A stretch of DNA of 64,000 bases from Diadema setosum (taxonomy: Eukaryota > Echinodermata > Echinoidea > Diadematoida > Diadematidae). The stretch spans positions 2,609,847 through 2,673,846 of the forward strand of contig CM067065.1 in the NCBI GenBank assembly GCA_033980235.1, read 5' to 3'. Each line of letters opens with the position of its first letter. Position 1 is the stretch's first letter. The notes under the pieces are model-generated. The model was not told the DNA's origin and did not search any database. It saw only the letters and a list, made by a program, of their open reading frames with translations. Of this stretch, positions 13,704 to 25,406 are shown piece after piece. A program made the translations under genes and the position numbers.

Positions 13704-13768
13704 GGGAGTGTAAGGGAGCTGGAGCCACCCTCATCCCATTCGGTTCGACAACAGTTGCTCCGATGCAA
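13191..13768. other. Spacer with homopolymer and GT tracts
   Basis: Poly-C occurs near 13490-13502. A (GT)n run passes directly into about 20 G at 13670-13706. ORFs here are proline- or glycine-rich by-products of these tracts. No gene seen. Confidence 0.5.
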
Positions 13769-13777
13769 CATGCCGCG

Positions 13778-13963
13778 TAGTCTGGCTTCCAGACCCTCTG
13801 CCCATACTATTTCGCTATCCATGATATTAACGCCCTCAACGTCGAGAACTAGAATAGTTTAAGTTGATTTTCTCGTTCGGCAAAGGCGGCGACTTCGTCG
13901 CGGGGCGGCGACTTAGTTCGTCGCCGCGGAGTCCAGTTGGCAAAGGGTCTGGAAACCAGACTA
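13778..13963. mobile_element. 186-bp MITE with a perfect 9-bp target duplication (Mutator-like)
   Basis: The ends are TAGTCTGGCTTCCAGACCCT and, inverted, AGGGTCTGGAAACCAGACTA. The flanks are identical: CATGCCGCG at 13769-13777 and at 13964-13972. A 9-bp duplication is typical of Mutator-like elements, although these TIRs are short for that group. Internal GGCGACTTCGTCGC words form a second inverted repeat. The perfect duplication suggests a fairly recent insertion. Confidence 0.8.
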
Positions 13964-14040
13964 CATGCCGCGATACATGTTTAGGCCTATACCCGTCCCC
14001 TGAACCTCCGTTTCACCAATCGTGCAGAGGGATACAACGC

Positions 14041-14192
14041 CAGTGGCGGATCCAGGCGGGGCGCCCTGGGTGCGCCCCTTCTTTGTTAAAACAGAAAAGA
14101 TAAAGAGAAAAAAAAAAATGGGGGGGGGGTGGGGGCGCCCCCACCTAGTACCTTCCCCCCTCCCCCCCTCCGAATTCGTCTATCCGCCCCTG
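14041..14192. mobile_element. CAGTGGCGGATCCAGG-type MITE
   Basis: Starts CAGTGGCGGATCCAGGCGGG and ends TATCCGCCCCTGG, a rough inverse of the start. The middle has GGGCGCCC/GGGCGCCCCC words around a poly-A and poly-G stretch. Same family as the copies at 7365 and 35646. Confidence 0.6.
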
Positions 14193-14239
14193 GATGCGAT
14201 GATACAGCACTACGATAGAGGGCGCTCAATATTCATTGA

Positions 14240-14585
14240 GTACAGTGGATATTTGAAACATCAATATGTTAATATGTTAATTGAGTAAATGCAGCAATAT
14301 AAGAGAGCACATCAGTAAATTTTGAGGAAAATCAGGCATTCTTTTCAAAAGTCTTAAGACAATTCCTCACGTTTACTTTCTTCAATGAATAGTATACATT
14401 CCTTCCTTTTGATAGTGACATTATGTTTGGGAAATGTATATCCTATGGAATTCACCCTGTTTACTGAAAGATAAGTCATGTGTTTTTACATGCTAGAAAA
14501 ATGAAAATACATTCAACTTTCTATAATGAATTGTTGCCCATGACGACATGAAATGCATTTGTCCTGCAAAGTAGCCCTACTAGAA
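14240..14585. mobile_element. Degenerate TTAA-type MITE family 3 copy
   Basis: Shares the block ATTGAGTAAATGCAGCAATA and the words AGTAAATTTTGAGGAAAATC with the better copies at 16580 and 43222. The ends are eroded. Confidence 0.5.
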
Positions 14586-15410
14586 ACTAAATCGATCCTA
14601 AACCTTTTTCCTATTTCAAGCACTGCACAAAGTGTGTGCGTCTCTCTCTCTATTTCTTTTTTAATCTTTCCTTCCCTCACACACCATCTAATTCGCCACT
14701 GTCATAGGACAAGCTAGGACAAACGGAGAGACAGACAGACAGACAGACACACAGACACAGACACAGACACACACACACATATATTATTATGCAGAAAAAT
14801 ATTTTCTCTCTCCCTCACTCTCTCATCTCTCTGGCACTTTCTGTCTTTCTTGATCGGTCACCTGATGGACCACACATAATAATGTGACATCATGTGACAT
14901 GTGACTGTGTGTGGGGGGGGGGGAGGTGGGAAGCAGTTTAATGCAGCAATAGTGCATTTCTACTTGACAGCAAAGTGCTTATAGGCCTACATTTTGCCCT
15001 TGTGCTGTGTAATACGTCAATATTTTGGCGGGATTATTTTTCGCGCTGAGCGGCTCAAATACGCTCAAAATTTTACTGCAAAAATACAATGTAGTAACAT
15101 CTAGCCTTGTTTCACTCTTTGGTTGCCCGTCAATAGATGGCGCTATTCAACGGATCTGCTGGTACCCAAGTTCTGCAGCAGCTGCTGACAGGAATTGCAG
15201 TCAACTCCTGTATAGTAATATTACGACCATTGGACGGAAGCCAAATTCATAGTGCTGATTTAAAGGGACACCCGCCTTATGTATATGTTCTAGTTGGAAG
15301 TCACGCAAAATGTTAAAGAACAACATAAGATGACTTAGAATGATACAGGGACGGCACCAGGTTTTTCAATATCGGCTGAACCCCCCCCCCCAAAAAAAAA
15401 GAATGGAAAT
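14586..15410. other. Spacer with microsatellites
   Basis: A (CAGA)n/(CACA)n tract lies at about 14730-14780, a poly-G at about 14913-14922, and a C-tract to A-tract junction at 15380-15400. No gene recognised. Confidence 0.5.
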
Positions 15411-15569
15411 AGATAAATAAATAAATAAATAAATGAATAAATAAATAAATTCAAAATAAATAGATAGATAGATGGATAGATAGATAGATAGATAGCTAGA
15501 TGAATAAATAAATAGATGAATGAATAAATAAATAAATAAATAAATAAATGAATAAACAAATAAATAAAT
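15411..15569. repeat. (AAAT)n / (GATA)n microsatellite
   Basis: AAAT repeats with an inner GATA-type tract (about 15463-15497). The array resumes after the element at 15570-15816 (about 15820-15895), so that element inserted into a pre-existing AAAT microsatellite. Long isoleucine/tyrosine-rich minus-strand ORFs are a by-product. Confidence 0.85.
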
Positions 15570-15816
15570 GAAGAGTTTGTTTGCAAAAACCGATAAGTCC
15601 ATATTTGCCAAATGGAGATATTTGCGATTAAATGTCAAGAAAAATAAAGAGAATAATAAGAAAATTTTTGCTTCTTTTGACCATAACTTCAAAAATGTAC
15701 CTTTATATGTAGTGAACAATATATCATTTAAAAGGTATTATTTTGTACTTTATGACAGAGACTGTACTTCAAAATCTTCAAAAATGGACTTATCGGTTTT
15801 TGCGAACAAACTCTTC
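15570..15816 (+). mobile_element. 247-bp MITE, copy 1
   Basis: TIRs of about 32 bp start GAAGAGTTTGTTTGCAAAAA and end with the inverse TTTTTGCGAACAAACTCTTC. The second copy at 17419 has the same length but opposite orientation. AAAT borders both copies on both sides, a possible 4-bp duplication, although here the host sequence is itself AAAT-rich. Confidence 0.85.
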
Positions 15817-16380
15817 AAATAAACAAATGAATGAATAAATAAGCAAATAAGTAAATAAATAAACTTAATGAATAAATAAATAAATAAACAAAATAATTGT
15901 CTCCACAGTTTTTGCTGGCAATTCTTTACCAACATCGCCTGAGAAGCAGGACAAACAAAACCAAGTCAGACTCTATATTTTTAGCAAAAAAAAAAAAAAA
16001 GAAATGTTGCACCATCCTTCATTTATTGTAGTCACACCATGGAATGAAATTGTAGACACAGTGGCATACATCTGTATTAAATTCACAATTACACATACCT
16101 GCAAATTAATGGAAATTGTCCTCTAATTCAAATTACCTCACAAAACTGATTGTTTGAAAATAAAAACACTTCAACTGAATTTGAATTTATCCACATATGT
16201 GAATTTGAATCTATCCACAAATTATATTATATATATCGACTTCATGTGCATAAAAAAAAAAGAATCACCAGCATTACGCTGTACTATTGGAAGACAGGAA
16301 TAAATCCTTTTAAGCAGTTGACATGTATTATAATTGCTATCTAAAAAAAAAAAAAAAATCTTTTGAGATGATTGGTCCTT

Positions 16381-16395
16381 GGTTGCTAGGCAACC
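16381..16395. promoter_or_regulatory. Perfect X-box-like palindrome (RFX-type site)
   Basis: GGTTGCTAGGCAACC matches the palindromic X-box bound by RFX-family factors, which often control ciliary genes in animals. No promoter or gene is recognised nearby, so a function here is only a possibility. Confidence 0.35.
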
Positions 16396-16579
16396 TTGAA
16401 TCCTAGCCTCCCTAGTCTTTTGTCAAGGAAGGTGAACTTTTCAACCCCCATGCTCAAAGCTATACCCTAAACATGTCTGATACAATGTACTTCATTTGTG
16501 AAACATTTTTGTTTATGATTACCAGCAACTCATATGACACAAGTATACTCATTAAAAGGCAGGTATTTAGGTCACCCCC

Positions 16580-17067
16580 GTTTAATGGAAACCACAACCC
16601 ATAGAGAAATGTGGATTGAGTGAAAGCAGCAACATTAGCTGAACACCTTAATCAATGAAAGTTTGAGGAATATCGGACAATCGATGCAAAAGTTATGAAT
16701 TTTTAAAGGTTTGGTGTTGGAACCAATGGATGAGGAGACAACTTGAGTTTATGACATCATGTGTGGACAACAATAAAAGAAAATTCAACATGCTTTCACT
16801 TTTCTAGCATAATGAAAGAGCACCAAGACTAACCACTTTCAGAAGGCAGAGGAAATACTACCCTTAACATACTGTATGTATGTCAGTATCAAGTTGATGA
16901 AATGTCTAATTTTCATGAAAAATTATTTTTGGTTGAATTCCCTTCATATTTTCTCTGTTTATAACTTTTGCAAAGATTGTACGACTTTCCTCAAACTGAT
17001 GTGTTCTACTAATGTTGCTGCTTTCACTCAATCCACATTTCTCTTTGGGTTTTATAGTTTCCTTTAA
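16580..17067 (+). mobile_element. TTAA-type MITE family 3, copy b
   Basis: Fold-back element. GTGGATTGAGTGAAAGCAGC near the left end pairs with GCTTTCACTCAATCCACATT near the right end. It ends CCTTTAA. Sister copies are at 43222 and 44637. It is non-coding. Confidence 0.75.
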
Positions 17068-17418
17068 GCTTACCAGTACTCTATGTCATAATGTTGACTA
17101 GCCTTGAACTCATTAAAAGGCAGGTATGTAGGTCACCCCCGTCTTTTAAGTAATAAAATCTCAAACAAATATAAAAAAAAATGCAGCAAGGGGCACACAA
17201 ACTAGTGTTCAATAATGTAGGACTACTTCAAATATGTTTACATTTCACATGTCATGCAAATAGCGTTACCATCATCATTTTATGTTATGTTCTTGACGCA
17301 CCTTAAACTCCTTCGAACGCCATTGATCCAGGTCAACCTTCTTCTCTTTTTTTATCACATCTCAGACAAATGATAAAAGAATGCAGCCAAGGAACATATG
17401 GAATAATGTTCAATAAAT

Positions 17419-17665
17419 GAAGAGTTTGTTTGCAAAAACCGATAAGTCCATTTTTGAAGATTTTGAAGTACGGTCTCTGTCATAAAGTACAAAATAATAC
17501 CTTTTAAATGATATATTGGTCACTACATTTAAAGGTACCTATTTGAAGTTATGGTCAAAAGAAGCCAAATTTTTCTTATTATTCTCTTTATTTTTCTTGA
17601 CCTTTAATCGCGAATATCTCCATTTGGCAAATATGGACTTATCGGTTTTTGCAAACAAACTCTTC
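17419..17665 (-). mobile_element. 247-bp MITE, copy 2 (inverted)
   Basis: Same length and TIRs as the element at 15570, with the interior reversed (GACAGAGAC... side on the left). Flanked by AAAT on both sides. Confidence 0.85.
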
Positions 17666-18043
17666 AAATTTTAAACATTAATCATCATGTGTTGAGAGTA
17701 CAAGTATACCACAAACCTTGTATTGATAGTGTTCATTTAGACATCTATTGATTTGATGTAGTTGCTCAATGTTGTTAATTCAATACTGGAATGGAGGAAT
17801 TCAATGCTCAATTTCTTTTCAGGAAGTGTTCAGCTTCACTGACAAAATTATGTATTGCATGCTTAAGTATTGCATGCTAGATGTTTATGTATATTGCACC
17901 ATCTGATAGACTTGTGAGCCCATTTATGACATCATCCCCCTATTTGACCTGCACTCGTGCGATTGCGACTGATCCACTTCCATCCATAACATTAAAGGTA
18001 TATGGACGGAGGATCCAAGAGGGCGCTATTGCATGGAACCAAT

Positions 18044-18318
18044 CAGTGCCGTATATAAAGAGAGTCTGGCCAACTCGCTTTTTGGCTCATGAGTTTTGAT
18101 GCCTGTGATTGTGGTCAAAACGGTCCCGTGATCTTTGAGGAGCCATGTCGTTACCAAAGTGCGCTCATACGCAGTGCCAATTGTTCACAACCCCTTATTT
18201 GGTAGATTTTCATTATTACGTGTGAGCGTACACGCTAACCCTGTAACGCATACTACGCTGGGCAACGACATGGCGTTCAATTTAGTAGTTGGCCAGACTC
18301 TCTTTATATACGGCACTG
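18044..18318 (+). mobile_element. 275-bp inverted-repeat MITE, copy 1
   Basis: TIRs of about 30 bp start CAGTGCCGTATATAAAGAGA and mirror to TCTCTTTATATACGGCACTG at the right end. The inner part also pairs (GCCATGTCGTTACC with CAACGACATGGC). A second copy lies 315 bp downstream. Confidence 0.85.
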
Positions 18319-18632
18319 ACAGAAATATTAAGGCATCTGACATGTTCCAAACTTCTCAATAAACTGATTTTGCATCACTTATCAGTGATTTGCATGGTGA
18401 TTGTGTCGAAATAGTCAAAAAAATTATGTCTATCTCGATCACTTTATCTCTTTGATTTGGCCATTGTTCCAAACTGGTTCCGCCTACTATGTATGTACAA
18501 TATCCTTCAAAGACATAATAGTTTGCTCACTAGCTAGCAGTGGAAACTTGTATGTAAATATGTGATCTAATTTGATCAACAGTTAAAATCGTATAACTTG
18601 ACCTTGTTGACCTTCCTCATCGATCATCACAC

Positions 18633-18921
18633 CAGTGTCGTATACTAAGAGACCAAGAGTCTGACCAACTCGGTTTTCGGCTAATGAGCTTTGAAGCCTG
18701 CTATTGGTCAACAGCGGGTCTTGTGATCTATGTGCAGCCATGTCATTACCAAACAGAGTGCATATGCAATGCCTATTTTCAACTATGCTCTCCTTAGCTT
18801 GTTTTGATTTTGACGTCTGAGCATACACGCTATCCCTCTTAAATGAGTAATACGCTAATTAAAGTAACGACATGGCACCTATTGTCAGCGGTTTGCCAGA
18901 CTCTCTTTATATATGGCACTG
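18633..18921 (+). mobile_element. 289-bp inverted-repeat MITE, copy 2
   Basis: Same family and orientation as the copy at 18044. The left end is more degenerate (CAGTGTCGTATACTAAGAGA); the right end is TCTCTTTATATATGGCACTG. CATCAC occurs near both flanks and may be a target duplication. Confidence 0.75.
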
Positions 18922-19136
18922 CATCACAGTTTAACAGCACCCTCTTCAAATCTGTGTAGGTGTACCTTTAACGGTTCCATTAATTCCATTGTTATCAAGT
19001 CCGAGTTAGATTTTTTTCTTTCTCATCAAAGTCAGTGTCAAAATGAAGTGGCAATTTCCTGGTCTGTGCCTTCCTTTCTGTTTCTGTCAAACACATTGTG
19101 AGAGATGAGTATTCAGCCCTGTGCACTTATCTTACA

Positions 19137-19501
19137 TGGGGGCACGTCACGAGACCCACACTCGCGAGTCATACAGCCCTGACTTCGACACTAAGCAAAC
19201 AAGGCCCACGAGACCGACACATTAAGCCCCGTGTTGTATCTGTCGAACTCGTGGGCTTTTTTTACAGCGTTGAACTCATGGGCTTTATTAGACAGAAAGA
19301 TCCATCTGTCCGGAGGACTCTTTTAATATTTTGCCATTGACGCTGTCCCGAAGCCAGACGCAGTCTCCGCGGAACATTCCCCGACGGACTGATACAGACC
19401 GATCTTTCAGTCAAGGGCTTTATATGCCTAGTGTCGAATTCGTGGGCTGTAGGACTCGTGGGCTATCTGACTCATGGGTGTTGGTCTTGTGGGATGACCC
19501 C
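19137..19501. mobile_element. Inverted-repeat element with repeated CTCGTGGGCT words
   Basis: The left end GGGGGCACGTCACGAGACC resembles the inverse of the right end GGTCTTGTGGGATGACCCC. Between them the word (A)CTCGTGGGCT or a one-base variant recurs at least five times on the plus strand (19250-19480), with complements on the left side (GCCCACGAGACC). No ORF of note. Confidence 0.55.
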
Positions 19502-21474
19502 AAATATGACATGCCTTAGTATGTTTTAAACAAACATAATTATAACCAGACACCACACACCTGATTTGGATACATAAAATAAGCAAAAAAAAAAATATAT
19601 TACTTAACACCTGAAACAAAATTCTATTTTCCAAATCAGTCTAGTCTTGCTGTGATGCTATATCAGTTTATAGTGCACAATGTATGAGTAATTTTTGAGA
19701 TAGTGTTGACTTAATTTTTGATGAAAAGTTGAAATCATGTTCCCAAATAACATATCACACCACCTCATTATGTATTCATCAAGTTCATAACCCCCCCCCC
19801 AAAAAAAAAAAAAAAAACAATATTCAGTAAGGTCCCTCTAACAGCTATCTCATCACCAGCTTCACAAACACATCATAGACTTCACAAAATTCTCTGCACA
19901 TTTACACTTCAAGGTTTCAGTGTATAAATACCACAGTTTTAATACATATAATACCAATCTTATCTTTTTTAACATACATGTCCAAAGAACATACAATACA
20001 AACAGTACAAAAATTAAAAGAGCCTACATTCAAGGCAATATATTTTGTACCTCCAACTAAATATCCCCAAAGACTACCTTCTCTTTTCCAGACCAGCCAC
20101 AAACTATCATGCTTTTAACTGAATTCTAATACAGAATGTAACATAATAATTTTACAACAGTAAAACTGTGTGGTCGAGTGTTTCAAGTTTGAGTTTCATT
20201 CACAATACATTGCCACTCATAAAGGCAGATGTTAGTGTTTGTATAAACAAGCACAAAGTAACATAGCAGGACGTTGGGGGGGTTAACTAAATCATAAACC
20301 TATCGCAAATTACGGGACCAAGCACATACACACTCAGGAACGTATCACATGCATTTGGTGTAGCTGTTCACAGCTACTTATTAGTAATGGATTATGATAT
20401 GAATCCTGTTGTTTTTGGAATGAATGAAATCTAGAAATTAGTGGGTCCTAAAACAGGAGTGTGTACGAGCTAGGCCATACTCAATATTGCGCAAACCATG
20501 CAGCCAAGAAAAATGCACAAAAAACAAACAAACAAACAAACAAACAAACAAACAAACCAGTAAATAATTTTGAGAGAAACATGTCTGAACGCGTTTGAAT
20601 GGAATTTTCTCATCAAGGTCAAAGGACTTTTCTTAGAGGTAACCTTTGGATGAATGAGCCACAGTGATATAGGATGAATAGAATGCTGCCAATCCTTGCA
20701 ATTTAATCCCATTTAAGCATGCAATCCTCAGAATAAGCCGATGTATTAAAGTCTGCATATTATACATGGAGGGGCCCAAAGTTATCTCTCTGTGGTTAAC
20801 CGTCATTCCACACCACACAGCTTTAAGATAATGTTGACATCCAAAAAAGTCTGGACGCTTGTGGCACTGAGAGGGTTAAAGGTAGAATTGCAGTATGCAG
20901 AGATGACACTGAATTCATAATCAGCTGGTCTACAGAGAAAAAAATGCAATAACAAAAACAAAATAGAACCAGATTGAAAGGCCTTCCCCTTTTGTTGTTG
21001 TTGTTGTGAATCATTCTAATCTGAAAAAAAAAAATCCCTAAAATGATGAACGCTACTAGGTCATCCTTGCAGCTGGCTTAGAAGCAATACAATACAGAAC
21101 GCTTTCCCTCCAGAAATGAAAGGGAAAAAAAATCAATGAAACGGCAGAACGAATTCCTAAAAAAAAAACAAAAAAACAAAACAACCAGATGACAACAACT
21201 GCTGACCTTGCCACCCTTCCACAAGGACAAACCAACCACAGGTGTTAAGTATGCAGCACTGCAGGCTAACCCACAATATGCACTGTTCTCAGTGGGAAGC
21301 GGGAATGCAAGTCATTTTAAAGGGGGAGGAATGCAGTTGTTTGCATTTGATTTCTTTTTCAACCATAACCTGAGACAGTCTATTTCAGGTAGACAACATG
21401 CTTCTTGGTCTATTCTATTGTAAAGGCATGGCTGATTGAACACACAGTGTTTTTATTCTATTCACATAGCATAT
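19502..21474. other. Spacer with simple repeats, no gene seen
   Basis: A C-tract to A-tract junction lies at about 19791-19817 and an (AAAC)n tract at 20519-20557. No other structure or coding potential recognised. Confidence 0.5.
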
Positions 21475-21652
21475 CAGGGCTGCCAACTCTTACTCATTGA
21501 GAGTGAGAATCACTCATTTTGGTCCTTCCTCACTCTAAAACTTTATTTCATTTGCATGCATTTCTATTGATCTCACTCATTTTGACTCCGAAATTATAGC
21601 ATTGGCCTATGGGAGTCTCACTCTCAAGTAGTTTCCATTGTTGGCAGCCCTG
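21475..21652. mobile_element. 178-bp hAT-like MITE
   Basis: 13-bp TIRs CAGGGCTGCCAAC and GTTGGCAGCCCTG. GCATAT directly flanks both sides (21469-21474 and 21653-21658), a 6-bp target duplication. The interior repeats CACTCATTTTG/GAGAGTGAGA words. Confidence 0.75.
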
Positions 21653-21665
21653 GCATATATGCAAG

Positions 21666-21984
21666 CAGAGACTCCAACTCTCCCATTTTTGACAGGAGAT
21701 CTCCCGCCGAAAGCCCATTTTTGCAAAATCTCTTGTTCTCCCGCTTGTGATTTAATTTCTCCCGTCCTGGCTCTGCGTGTCTCTCGCTTGACATGATTTC
21801 TTACTTAATGTCATCGTATGTTAAAAAATGAGCCTGAGATAGCACAAGAGCCCTGGACCCCTGCCACAAGAACTTTGCGCTCGTGATGTGCGCTTCTTAC
21901 ACATCAAGTTGGAGTCTCCCGTTTGCTAGGGGTTTCAGGTGGGAGAATCTCCAGATCAAAAGGTGCTTTGGGTTAGAGTCTCTG
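21666..21984 (+). mobile_element. hAT-like MITE with 6-bp TSD, copy 1
   Basis: Starts CAGAGACTCCAACTCTCCC and ends GAGTCTCTG. Flanked by TGCAAG at 21660-21665 and 21985-21990. Related to the copies at 26279 and 62864. Confidence 0.85.
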
Positions 21985-21990
21985 TGCAAG

Positions 21991-24430
21991 TGAAGCAACC
22001 AAGTTCAGAAACACACAAAAGAACACTACTGTTAAAAAAAAAGAACAATTTTCAAAGTATCCAGCTTTCTGCATAGGTAGGGCAAAGTGTAGTCTACATT
22101 CTGGGCTGTTCTTATCATTTTCTTTCTGTAATTTTCTTATCCTGCTCTAGCAGTAAGACACACACTTTGTGTGTGTCCGGGGGAGCGAAGTTTAATTCCA
22201 CCATAGGAATTGCTAATTAACCCTTACAATGCAAACCAACATCTCAGTACGCCAATGACACTACACACAAACTGGAATTACACTCTGGTAATGAAAGGAT
22301 TTAGTTAAAACACAGGAGTACTTTAAAACCTGGTTAAACAAGGTTGGATACAGTGAAATACCTGACAAAACAAGGTAGTTTTCTGGGCTCCAATTCTCTT
22401 ATATTCTTAGTTTTTAGCCCTGCTATAATGAGATACCTGATATAACAAAGAAATTCAAGTGGTCCCAAACAGCTCCTTAAAACAAACTTTCCCCTGCACT
22501 TCATGCTAAATCTCAGCTTATTTCTTCACCTTTAAAGAGAAATACAACTGAAAAATCATACGATGCTATAATCATATCAACTATTGAGCAAGAAAAGGCA
22601 CATTTGACCTGAAACAAAAACATAAAATGAATATAAAGTACAAAAAAGTGCAAAAATATCCACCAAAATGCTTCAAAAGAGATTGTACACATTGGTAATC
22701 AACTAAGTGAAATGGATAAAACCACATTCTGTACTACTACATTTATCTGCTAGAATTTTACTGAATATATACTTTCTGAAATATATAGCTATAAATGTCA
22801 TTAGAAATACAAGCTTTCTGTAAAGCTCTCTACCTCTGTGAACACCTGATGTGTGAGCGTCTTTGTATGCAGACAAGGAAGAAAGTATCTTGACTTCAAT
22901 ATACTGTACACTCGCTGAATGATATCATATTTGCACATTTGGCAATGTGAGAGATCCTGGCAAAGTCAATACCCATTAAATTAACCCACTGAGGATGAGT
23001 CCAGAGTATACTCGGGCAAGTGTCTACGGGAAATGCGTGTGGTAGCAAAATCAGTCCGTCCTCAACGGGTTAATGCAGCAATGCATGAATGCAATTTAGA
23101 TGGAATTGAATTGGATGTCAATATGGAATACACGATAAGCTGCCCGTATCAACTGATCAGATTTGCGATACACATATCAAAATCGCTGACTTGTTCTTAT
23201 TTGCGGTTGAAGATGGATGTGAGCTATATAGCACAAACAGTAGACATGATAAAAATTGGAGTCTTTTATCCCTGGAAGATTGAAAGACACAATTTATAAG
23301 GCCTTGTACAGTGGTAATAGAATATTTGTTTTTGGGTAAGGATGGCAACATTTTACAATAAATTTTTATGACAAATATTCAAACAAATTACAGATCATAT
23401 TGACTCACATTTGAAACTTATTTTAATACTTTTGGTCAAGATCATGTCTGCTTGCACCAATAGGAGTGCCCCCCCCCCCCCCTCATGGAACTATTAATAC
23501 ATTTATTTTTCATTATACATCAAAAAATGTGCAGTTAATCAATGATTGCCAAAAGTCTGGTCTGAAAAAATACTCAATCTCAATCTCAACTTCACATTTT
23601 GAAATCATCTAGTCATTTTTTTTTCTACGACTGTGACACAAAAATTTGTGCATTCACATTTCACAATAAGAGTAATATTGAATAGAATATAAAATCAATA
23701 CATTCAACTGAGAATTACTGTTCAACCATCATTATCTTGACATACTGAAAGATAAGAAGCAAAAGGGCACTAATACTAGATAATGCTTTTTACAGGAAAT
23801 TTGACATGGAAGGGGCTACTACAGGAATCTCCTCTAGGTTAAAGGACCCACTCACTCATAAGTGGGTCCTTTATAGAACTACACTCTTCCTAGAAAGAAT
23901 CATGGTACACTTTTGACTGGATGAGCTGGGGCCACTTTACACCGAGAAAAACAAATTGCTGAATTCCTCTAACTTTCATTAATGCCTGCAACACTATGTA
24001 GGCCTACAGTGCAAAAGAACATATTTAAAGAAACTTTGATACTCTGAACAATTTTGCTTTATAATTGAAAGAAATGATTACACACCTTTCACATAACTTC
24101 ATTGAATTATCACATCATCTTATACAGTTTGTCCTACACCATTATAATGCCATCCTGTAAATCTGAAACACACATAGAATTACATACACATTCATACACA
24201 CAAATGCATGTACTACCACAATGAAGAACAAAGTATAACTCAGAGTGAATTCTTGATAAAATTGGAACACCTTTTCACTTTTTTCCTGTGTGTTTTGCCG
24301 ATTTGCCTACATTGCAATACATCTGAAAAATGAACAAGACATTTCCACAATGCGTTGCTTCTCTTCAGCAACAAAAGAGGAAAAGATAAGAAAAGAGGAA
24401 GTCCGAATTTATGATACAAATGCACATTCT
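21991..24430. other. Region downstream of the glutaredoxin gene, no further gene seen
   Basis: AT-rich. Contains a poly-C at about 23470-23482 and a 13-bp-stem hairpin at 23840-23873. TTTATT near 23502 reads AATAAA on the minus strand, one possible far polyadenylation signal for the glutaredoxin transcript. This cannot be decided from sequence alone. Confidence 0.4.
23840..23873. other. Perfect 13-bp-stem hairpin
   Basis: TAAAGGACCCACT pairs exactly with AGTGGGTCCTTTA across an 8-nt loop. It may be a minimal remnant of a TTAA-type MITE, since it begins TTAAAGGAC. Confidence 0.6.
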
Positions 24431-25170
24431 GAAGTGACACACTGTCGAGACATTACCACACTGTGTTTTTACTCAGTGTGAAACAGTGTAACACACTGTG
24501 AAACAGTGTAACACATTGTGAAACAGTGTAACAGACAGAGTATCAGCATATCATGACTGTGGAACTGCAGCAGGCCAAATGCTGAACATTCCGGAAGCCA
24601 TGCAGATGGGAATCTTTAACATAGTGTTACAGCTTAAACACACTGTGGTCTCGGGTAAAGACAGAAGATAAAAATTCAAAGGGTGATCTTATTACATTAT
24701 AAGGGTAAGGTGGATTTTTTTTTTTCTCCATCACTTTTGGTATGGTGTGTGACGCAATATCTACAAATGGCTCTACACTGTAACATCATGTGACTACACC
24801 AAGTCACAGTGTGTGCACAGTACATACGACACTGTGGTGGGTTTTGAAACAATTGGTTCTTTCTCTTCAAACAAAGGAACACTGTGTTTTCCTGTGGTGT
24901 AACACAGCACCAATAAGGAAGTGTTATGAACTACAGATCACAGTGTAACTCACAATACTGTGGTTGTGAAAAAGTACAACATTGTGTGGACAAAATTTAA
25001 TGTGGGCAAAATTGAGTGAGTACACAGTGGAAGTCAGTGCTTTACACTGTGTGTGGGGAAAAAAAGTTACAAATCACTTTTACAGCACGGGAAAGTCAAA
25101 TGTGAGCGTAGAACTTGAAAGTGTGACAGTATAAACACTGTGTATTCCACACCTGTGGACACTTGTGTTT
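24431..25170. repeat. Cluster of CACTGTG / CACAGTG words
   Basis: About fifteen near-palindromic CACTGTG or CACAGTG words occur in 740 bp. They include a 20-bp tandem unit (AAACAGTGTAACACACTGTG) repeated about 2.6 times at 24481-24533. The stretch begins about 120 bp past the glutaredoxin stop codon on the transcribed (minus) strand, so it may lie in the 3' untranslated region. Confidence 0.7.
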
Positions 25171-25292
25171 TTTTCTCTGGTATGTAGGGTAATGTGTATG
25201 CTGCGATGCCCCCACCCACACACAGACACACACACATATCCATCACGCCCTGGAGAAGTGTTCCCAAAGGGTGAGCCCCCAGAGCGTTCTCT

Positions 25293-25406
25293 TTAGTCGA
25301 TGGCGTTGCATTCCCTCAGCATCTCCTCGAGACGGCCAGACTGTCGGAGCTTCTTCGTGTCATCGGCGCCACCAATGCAGGAACCCTTGATGAATACCCT
25401 TGGCAC
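25293..25406 (-). CDS. GLRX: Glutaredoxin coding exon 2 (residues 84-120 and stop)
   Basis: Acceptor CTACACAG|GTGCCA. 37 codons then TAA. Begins V-P-R-V-F-I, completing the TVP motif, then I-G-G-A-D-D-T and a C-terminal helix rich in R, E and L, as in other glutaredoxins. Confidence 0.93.
   Translation of the reverse strand: MPRVFIKGSCIGGADDTKKLRQSGRLEEMLRECNAID

Noticed and set aside
15335..15719. Isoleucine/tyrosine-rich 83-117-codon ORFs, membrane-protein-like
   Set aside because: They translate AAAT and GATA microsatellites.
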